DNA of 49,403 bases from an uncultured Bacteroidales bacterium (GTDB lineage Bacteria > Bacteroidota > Bacteroidia > Bacteroidales > Bacteroidaceae): the NCBI GenBank assembly GCA_902798615.1, contig CADBXL010000017.1, positions 1 to 49,403 of the forward strand, in the 5' to 3' direction. The number at the start of each line of letters is the position of its first letter. The first letter of the stretch is position 1. The position numbers and the translations under genes are program-made. A model generated the notes under the pieces. It was given only the letters and a program-made list of their open reading frames with translations, searched no databases and had not been told where the DNA came from. Of the stretch, positions 44,108 to 49,403 are shown piece by piece.

Positions 44108-44139
44108 TTGCCCAATTCAAAAAAATAGTTGTATCTTTG
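44108..44139 (+). promoter_or_regulatory. Promoter of the AlbA_2 protein gene
   Basis: CTTG region 44107-44110, 21 nt, TATCTTTG at 44132-44139. The leader to the ATG is about 95 nt. Confidence 0.6.
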
Positions 44140-44236
44140 CACCGTGAAACTGCTCCAAGGTGGGCTACACTTCAGCAAAGAACATATTCTTTGCATTCGG
44201 TTTGCACCACCCTTGCACCCAAAATTAGAGAATACG

Positions 44237-45895
44237 ATGAGTACAATAGAAGAATTGCAGAAACTCCGTGAGCGTGAAGACCACGTAGAGTTCAAGAAGG
44301 CAGAGCATAACTACCCGTTCGCAGGAGGCCAGAAGACCGACCCCAAAGACCGTAGGCATTGTGTATTAGGATATGTTGTCGCCTTGGCTAATGAGAAAGG
44401 TGGTCGTTTGGTTCTTGGAATGGCTGATGCCTATCCCCATGAGGTTGCTGGTAGTGATTTTGCCGAGAACGAGACAGGCAATCTTGAAGACGAGATTTAT
44501 AAGCGTCTCCATATACGCGTTCGTACCGAAGAACTGTATGACGAGAAGCAACGTCGTGTCCTTGTCATCAATGTGCCTTCTCGTCCTGTTGGTAAGTCAC
44601 TTCGTTTCGAGGGTGTTCCCTTGATGCGAGTGGGCGAAAGTCTGCGTGAAATGGACGATGCTGAATACTTCTCCATCATTTCCGAGCAAGACCCAGATTT
44701 CTCATCCCGTGTCTGCAAGGGGCTTACTATTGAAGACCTTGATGCTGAAGCTGTAGAAAACATGCGCAAACTCATTGCTGACAAGCAGAAACGGACTGAT
44801 GCAAATACCATTCCTCTGCCACAATTACTGAAAGACCTGTTGCTGATTGATGATGATGGCAATATGAAATATGCGACTCTTTTGTTGTTGGGAAAGTCTG
44901 AAACCATCAATCGTTATCTGCCACAGGCAAATGTTGTGATAGAATACAGAACCAGTCAAAGCCAAGTACGCTACAGCGCCCGTCAGGAATACCGTCTGCC
45001 GTTGTTCGTCGCTATCGAGAAGATATGGGAATACATCAACCAACCTGCTTGCAATCCGCTACTACACATCAATGATCTACCTCGCATCCTCGATTGTCCG
45101 GCATTCAACAAAGAGACTATTCGTGAGGCCATTATTAACGCTATGATTCACCGTAGCCTACAGATGGGGTCTGACATCTTCATCCATCTTTATCCTGATA
45201 TGGTGGAAATCTCTAACCCTGGCGGATTCCCATACGGCGTAAACATCGGCAATATCCTCACCGTCAACAGTTCGCCCCGTAGCCGACTGATGGCCGAAGT
45301 GATAGAAAAGACGGGATTGATAGAGCGAAGCGGACAGGGTGTTGACATCATGTTTACCAACTGCATCAAGGAGGGCAAACCGCTTCCTGACTACTCCTAT
45401 TCTGATGATTATCAGGTGGACTTGCGCTTCTACGGTGAGATTCCTGACGATGCCTTTTACCTCTTTGCCCAGGATATTTGCCATACCCCCGAACTCGAAA
45501 GTCAGATGAATACTTTCGACTGGCTGACGCTTCACTATATCTGGAAAGGTAATGCAGAGGCTGTTTATAAGGAGAGTTGCCCGAAATTAATAGAAATGGG
45601 GTTGATTGCAGAAGATGTGTATTTTGGATATGTCCTTTCCACCCGCTATCTGCTTTATAAACCGCATGTGAAATCTGTAGTCGGGCAATATGAAATCAAT
45701 CATATCCAAATAGTTTATCATGTGATTCGGCGTAACGGCGATGCATCCATGAGTGATTTTGTGGCAGCATTCGACGGCATTTTGACACAAAAGCAAGTGC
45801 GTAACCTCATCGAAGGTCTTTGCAAAACGCCACTGATTGCTTCACATGGTAATGCACGTGCTACGAGATATAGTTGGATAAATAGTAACACTTAA
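44237..45895 (+). CDS. AlbA_2 (Schlafen-type) and HATPase-like putative transcriptional regulator
   Basis: 552 residues from ATG at 44237 (MSTIEELQKLREREDHVEFK); a longer open frame upstream crosses the promoter and is rejected. Residues about 8-135 form an AlbA_2 domain (VEFKKAEHNYPFAGG, GYVVALANEKGGRLVLGMAD). Residues about 300-390 resemble the HATPase_c_4 region of this family (ETIREAIINAMIHRSLQMGS, VEISNPGGFP, RSGQGVDIM). A winged-helix-like C-terminus follows. Such proteins are common, usually single genes, with presumed DNA or RNA-binding regulatory roles. The gene ends 11 bp before the sensor-regulator gene, so the two may be one transcript. Confidence 0.85.
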   Translation: MSTIEELQKLREREDHVEFKKAEHNYPFAGGQKTDPKDRRHCVLGYVVALANEKGGRLVLGMADAYPHEVAGSDFAENETGNLEDEIYKRLHIRVRTEELYDEKQRRVLVINVPSRPVGKSLRFEGVPLMRVGESLREMDDAEYFSIISEQDPDFSSRVCKGLTIEDLDAEAVENMRKLIADKQKRTDANTIPLPQLLKDLLLIDDDGNMKYATLLLLGKSETINRYLPQANVVIEYRTSQSQVRYSARQEYRLPLFVAIEKIWEYINQPACNPLLHINDLPRILDCPAFNKETIREAIINAMIHRSLQMGSDIFIHLYPDMVEISNPGGFPYGVNIGNILTVNSSPRSRLMAEVIEKTGLIERSGQGVDIMFTNCIKEGKPLPDYSYSDDYQVDLRFYGEIPDDAFYLFAQDICHTPELESQMNTFDWLTLHYIWKGNAEAVYKESCPKLIEMGLIAEDVYFGYVLSTRYLLYKPHVKSVVGQYEINHIQIVYHVIRRNGDASMSDFVAAFDGILTQKQVRNLIEGLCKTPLIASHGNARATRYSWINSNT

Positions 45896-45906
45896 ACCGA
45901 ACAAAT

Positions 45907-47451
45907 ATGCGACAAAGATTCTTCTATTTATTTGTATTGGCTACGTTACTTGTATCTTGCTCTGGGGGCAAGGTGAAGTATCGTATCGGAATATCACAGT
46001 GTTCGGATGACATCTGGCGTGACAAGCAGAATGCGGAATTGAAGATGGGCGCCTACTTCCACGACGGTGTGGCATTGAAGTTTGCTGCGGCCTACGATAG
46101 CGACGAGCGGCAGGTGGAGCAGATTGACAGCCTCGTGAATAATGGCATCGACTTGTTAATCGTGGCACCAAATCAGGTGCAGACCATCTCGCCTGCCATC
46201 GACCGGGCATACGACAAGGGCATCCCCGTGATTGTTTTCGAGCGCAAGACCAGTTCACAGAAATATACCGCTTTTATCAGTGCCGACAACTACGAGATGG
46301 GGCGTATCATGGGCGAATACATTGTCTCACGGCTTCATGGACACGGTTCGGTGTTAGAGATTAAGGGACTGGAAAGCTCTTCGCCCTCCATCGAGCGTCA
46401 TAACGGTTTTATGGACGCTATCAAGAATGCACCAGGCATCAAGGTCGTTGCCTCGTTACAGGGCGACTGGACCGAGCTGAAGGCTTACGAGAGTACTCAG
46501 CAATGGCTCCTTAATAATAAAGATGTACGCGTAGACCTGGTGTTTGGCGCCAACGACCGTACAGCGATGGGAGCAAGGAAAGCTCTTGGCAAGGATGTGC
46601 TATACTGTGGCATTGACGGCCTGCCGGGAGAGAATGGCGGCATACAGTTAGTGCGCGACTCCTTGCTTGATGCTTCGTATATCTATCCCACCCATGGAGA
46701 CCAGATTATCGAGTTAGCCGTAAACATTCTCGAGGGCAAGCCCTACGAGAAGGAAACCTTGCTGATGTCTGGCCTGGTGACTCGCGATAATGCCCAGGTG
46801 CTGCTGATGCAGAGCGAGGAGTTGATGCAACAGGCTGATCGTCTGAATCAGTTACACAATAAAGCCGACAACTACCTGCATGAGCTTGACACGCAGCGTA
46901 TTGTGAATTGGCTGGCCATCGGTATCATCGCATTACTCATCGTCGTCATCGTATTGTTCTACCTCTATCATTTGCGGAAAATCAATATGCAAAGAGAGCG
47001 CGTAGTTAACACTTTATGGAACCTTAAACCAGAAAATGTCCTAGCCGCTTCTGAACCCTCTGAGTCCCCCCAAAAGTCCGAAATACCAGAGGAATTAGAA
47101 AGTACCGTTATTCCTGAGGAGAGCGACCCCACAGCTGTCTCTTTGTTTATTACTCGTTTTAAGGATGTCGTAGAAGCCCGTCTGACTGACAGTGATATCA
47201 GTGTGGAGGATTTGGCTGCAGACATGAACCTCAGCCGTGTACAGCTCTACCGCAAGGTAAAGGCCGTTACTGGCTCGTCACCTGTTGAATTGCTGCGCAC
47301 CGCCCGTCTGAATCGAGCCTACCAGTTGCTGTTCACCACTGACAAGAGCGTCTCTGAGGTTGCGTATGCCGTCGGCTTCACCGCTCCCAGCTACTTTACG
47401 AAATGTTTCAAAGAGGAGTATGGTATGGTGCCGGGTGACGTAAGGAAGTAA
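45907..47451 (+). CDS. Membrane-spanning sugar-binding sensor fused to an AraC-type DNA-binding domain
   Basis: 514 residues. Signal/lipobox LLVSC (Cys18). Residues about 25-305 are a periplasmic sugar-binding (Peripla_BP_4, LacI-like) domain: YRIGISQCSDDIWRDKQNAE, then NNGIDLLIVAPNQ, FGANDRTAMGA, YCGIDGLPGENGG. A coiled segment 305-330 leads to a membrane helix 333-355 (WLAIGIIALLIVVIVLFYLY). After an acidic linker (385-410), residues 415-514 are an AraC HTH pair (ISVEDLAADMNLSRVQLYRK, VSEVAYAVGFTAPSYFTKCF). Histidine kinase and receiver domains of the usual hybrid two-component systems are absent. It should sense a sugar outside and act on DNA directly; its target is likely the susC gene 177 bp downstream. 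Confidence 0.93.
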   Translation: MRQRFFYLFVLATLLVSCSGGKVKYRIGISQCSDDIWRDKQNAELKMGAYFHDGVALKFAAAYDSDERQVEQIDSLVNNGIDLLIVAPNQVQTISPAIDRAYDKGIPVIVFERKTSSQKYTAFISADNYEMGRIMGEYIVSRLHGHGSVLEIKGLESSSPSIERHNGFMDAIKNAPGIKVVASLQGDWTELKAYESTQQWLLNNKDVRVDLVFGANDRTAMGARKALGKDVLYCGIDGLPGENGGIQLVRDSLLDASYIYPTHGDQIIELAVNILEGKPYEKETLLMSGLVTRDNAQVLLMQSEELMQQADRLNQLHNKADNYLHELDTQRIVNWLAIGIIALLIVVIVLFYLYHLRKINMQRERVVNTLWNLKPENVLAASEPSESPQKSEIPEELESTVIPEESDPTAVSLFITRFKDVVEARLTDSDISVEDLAADMNLSRVQLYRKVKAVTGSSPVELLRTARLNRAYQLLFTTDKSVSEVAYAVGFTAPSYFTKCFKEEYGMVPGDVRK

Positions 47452-47496
47452 AAAGTGAATAATTTGCTGCCACTTAATGTGCGAAAGCTAAGAAAT

Positions 47497-47555
47497 ATCG
47501 TTCATTCCATCACAAAAATGTTTCATTGCAACAATTTTTGTACGGAGTGAACGAT
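47497..47555. promoter_or_regulatory. 58-bp interrupted dyad, candidate operator of the sensor-regulator
   Basis: ATCGTTCATTCC (47497-47508) pairs with GGAGTGAACGAT (47544-47555), 11 of 12; inside, ACAAAAAT (47512-47519) pairs with ATTTTTGT (47534-47541). The left half also forms a direct repeat TTCATTCCATCA / TTCATTGCAACA with 21-bp spacing (47501 and 47522), the spacing typical of AraC-type sites. It lies 30-90 bp before the susC -7 box. Confidence 0.65.
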
Positions 47556-47584
47556 AATTTTAATATAGATATAAGATTAGTGCA

Positions 47585-47592
47585 TACTTTTG
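47585..47592 (+). promoter_or_regulatory. susC-type gene promoter -7 element
   Basis: TACTTTTG matches TAnnTTTG. No -33 TTTG is present at 19-20 nt, consistent with an activator-dependent promoter. Confidence 0.65.
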
Positions 47593-47627
47593 CAGCAGAA
47601 ATTGTAACAAGAATTAACTAAAACCGA

Positions 47628-49403
47628 ATGCAAATGGAAAGAACGAAAAGATTCATTCTGGCAAGCGTCTCAAAGAGACGATTACTGAGTTTCCTCGCTC
47701 TGCTGCTTAGTACGATAATGTACGCGCAGAGTGAAATCAGTGGCACGGTGATTGACGCCACAGGCGAGACAGTCATTGGTGCAATGGTGAAAGAGAAGGG
47801 TACGTCGAACGGTACGGTGACCGACTTAGACGGAAACTTCAAAATCAAAGTGAACGAGGGTGCCATCCTTGTCATCTCGTACATCGGATATCAGACATTG
47901 GAGGTGCCAGCCCAGCACGGTATGAAGGTAACCATGAAGGATGATGCTGAGGTGCTACAGGAAGTGGTAGTGACTGGTTATACCACCCAGCGCAAGGCCG
48001 ACCTGACGGGTGCCATCTCGACGGTGAGCGTCGACGAAATGGCCAAGCAGAACGAGAACAATCCAATGAAGGCGCTGCAAGGTCGCGTGCCGGGTATGAA
48101 CATCCAAGCTGATGGTAACCCAAGCGGTGCTGCGACGGTGCGCATCCGTGGTGTCGGAACGCTGAATGACAACGATCCTCTGTACATCATCGACGGTGTG
48201 CCCACGAAGGCCGGTATGCATGAGTTGAACGGTAACGACATAGAGAGCATCCAGGTGCTGAAGGATGCCGCCTCGGCCAGCATCTACGGAAGCCGCGCTG
48301 CCAATGGTGTGATTATCATTACCACGAAGAAGGGTAAGGACGGTAAGATTAAGGTGAACTTTGATGGTAGCCTCGCCGCCTCGTTCTATACCAACAAGAT
48401 TGAGACGATGAACGCCAACGAGTGGGGCCGTGCCTTCTGGCAGGCTAATGTCAACGACGGACTGAATCCCAACAACAATAACGTGGGCTATAACTACGAC
48501 TGGACCTATAATAAAGAAGGGAACCCCATATTGAACGGTATGACCATGAATATGTTCCTCGACGAGAACGGCACGGTACGCGCTGGCGATACCGAATGGT
48601 TCGACGAGATTACTCGCACGGGTGTCGTTCAGCAATACAACCTCTCGGTGAGCAACGGCTCGGAGAAGGGTAGTTCCTTCTTCTCCGTAGGCTACTACGA
48701 CAACCAGGGAACCATCAAGGATACATGGTTTAACCGCCTCTCGGCCCGTGCCAACAACGACTTCAAGCTCTTCAACGGTGCTGTCACCATTGGCGAGAAT
48801 TTTACGATTAACCATACGAAGGGCGTCGATGCCCCTGGTGGTGTGTTGGAACATGCCTTGGAGTTCAACCCCAACTTCCCCATCTACGCTGAAAACGGCA
48901 AGTACGCCCAGGCCCTCGGTGCCTACTCAGAGCGCGAGAATCCGCTGAGCATGATTGCCAACGCCAAAGACAACGAATATACCCAGTGGCGCTCGTTCGG
49001 CGATGTCCACCTGAGCGTTACACCGTTTAAGAACTTCATGCTGCGCACCACGTTGGGCATGGACTACACCCAGAAAAAGCAGCGCTTCTTCACCTACCCA
49101 ATAGAGAATGGTAAGGTGAGGCGTACTGACAGTGCTGCCGAGAGTAAGCAGGAACATTGGATGCGCTGGATGTGGAACGCCATTGCCACCTACAATCTGG
49201 AGATAGGCAAGCATCGCGGTGACGCCATGGTCGGTATGGAGCTGAACCGTCAGGACTATGAGTGGGAGAGTGCCAAGCGCTACGAGCTGGCCATCCTGAA
49301 TACCGACTATATGTGGCCAAGTGCTGGTGCAGGCAAGCAGCTGGCAGAAGGATCGGGCGAAGGTTTCAGTCTTGTGTCTTTCTTCGGAAAGGTTAACTAC
49401 ACC
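47628..49403 (+). CDS. SusC/RagA-type TonB-dependent outer-membrane receptor (3' end outside window)
   Basis: 592 codons are open to the window edge. ATG at 47628, with a second in-frame ATG at 47634 (MERTKRFILASVSKRRLLSF). Signal peptide ends near residue 36 (MYAQS). A carboxypeptidase-like domain follows (ISGTVIDATGETVIGAMVKE), then the SusC TonB-box region (VLQEVVVTGYTTQRKADLTG), the plug (LQGRVPGMNIQADGNPSGAA, VRIRGVGTLNDNDPLYIIDGVP, SIQVLKDAASASIYGSRAAN) and the start of the barrel. SusC proteins import oligosaccharides together with a SusD lipoprotein, which would be expected just past the window. GC-rich codon use differs from the accessory genes at 42-44 kb. Confidence 0.95.
   Translation, partial: MQMERTKRFILASVSKRRLLSFLALLLSTIMYAQSEISGTVIDATGETVIGAMVKEKGTSNGTVTDLDGNFKIKVNEGAILVISYIGYQTLEVPAQHGMKVTMKDDAEVLQEVVVTGYTTQRKADLTGAISTVSVDEMAKQNENNPMKALQGRVPGMNIQADGNPSGAATVRIRGVGTLNDNDPLYIIDGVPTKAGMHELNGNDIESIQVLKDAASASIYGSRAANGVIIITTKKGKDGKIKVNFDGSLAASFYTNKIETMNANEWGRAFWQANVNDGLNPNNNNVGYNYDWTYNKEGNPILNGMTMNMFLDENGTVRAGDTEWFDEITRTGVVQQYNLSVSNGSEKGSSFFSVGYYDNQGTIKDTWFNRLSARANNDFKLFNGAVTIGENFTINHTKGVDAPGGVLEHALEFNPNFPIYAENGKYAQALGAYSERENPLSMIANAKDNEYTQWRSFGDVHLSVTPFKNFMLRTTLGMDYTQKKQRFFTYPIENGKVRRTDSAAESKQEHWMRWMWNAIATYNLEIGKHRGDAMVGMELNRQDYEWESAKRYELAILNTDYMWPSAGAGKQLAEGSGEGFSLVSFFGKVNYT

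Noticed and set aside
47955-48854. 299-codon minus-strand frame opposite the susC gene
   Set aside because: Shadow of the well-supported SusC reading frame; Val/His-rich translation with no recognisable pattern.

Overview
The window looks like a chromosomal segment of a Bacteroidales bacterium, most likely Prevotella or a close relative. The reasons are: promoters of the Bacteroidetes form (TTTG, 19-20 nt, TAnnTTTG) with few Shine-Dalgarno sites; a BspA-type leucine-rich repeat protein ending in a type IX-like sorting tail; a fused SecDF; ATP-type PEP carboxykinase; a SusC-type receptor; and intergenic regions crowded with short repeats. Species cannot be fixed from this evidence.

Layout. 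1-2.2 kb: the end of one and the whole of a second paralogous secreted protein, then a 51-residue peptide gene. 2.5-7.9 kb: a small membrane protein, a TPR protein, tRNA-Leu(TAA), and two overlapping lipoprotein genes (OmpA/TPR-like; DUF4369 plus a thioredoxin fold without its CxxC). 8.1-13.4 kb: pckA with a palindrome over its promoter, a 31-residue membrane peptide, a small outer-membrane barrel, a rhomboid protease and an endonuclease/exonuclease/phosphatase-family protein. 13.6-16.6 kb: secDF. 17.2-24.7 kb (minus): an M16 peptidase, a TraB/GumN protein, and a five-gene ABC exporter operon (ATPase, three paralogous permeases, YtrA-like GntR) with a palindromic operator candidate at its promoter. 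24.8-28.1 kb: a repeat-rich island with an orphan RHS tip, its probable partner gene and a REP-type element. 28.1-41.4 kb (minus): TonB-dependent receptor, HIT protein, greA, a four-gene TMEM43/lipoprotein/AAA+ cluster, argS, metG and xerD. 41.9-44.0 kb: an orphan AT-rich gene and a broken REP-associated transposase. 44.2 kb to the end: an AlbA_2 ATP-binding protein, a membrane-spanning sugar sensor fused to an AraC DNA-binding domain, and a SusC-type receptor that runs off the window.

How it fits together. Most genes are housekeeping or envelope functions. The most informative units are (i) the sensor-regulator/SusC pair with a 58-bp interrupted dyad in front of susC, probably the start of a polysaccharide utilisation locus; (ii) the GntR-controlled exporter; (iii) the TMEM43/AAA+ cluster; and (iv) the intergenic DNA, which carries several repeat families and many long imperfect palindromes, each with its own sequence. 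One repeat family lies in frame inside a lipoprotein gene and supplies the C-terminus of the GntR regulator.
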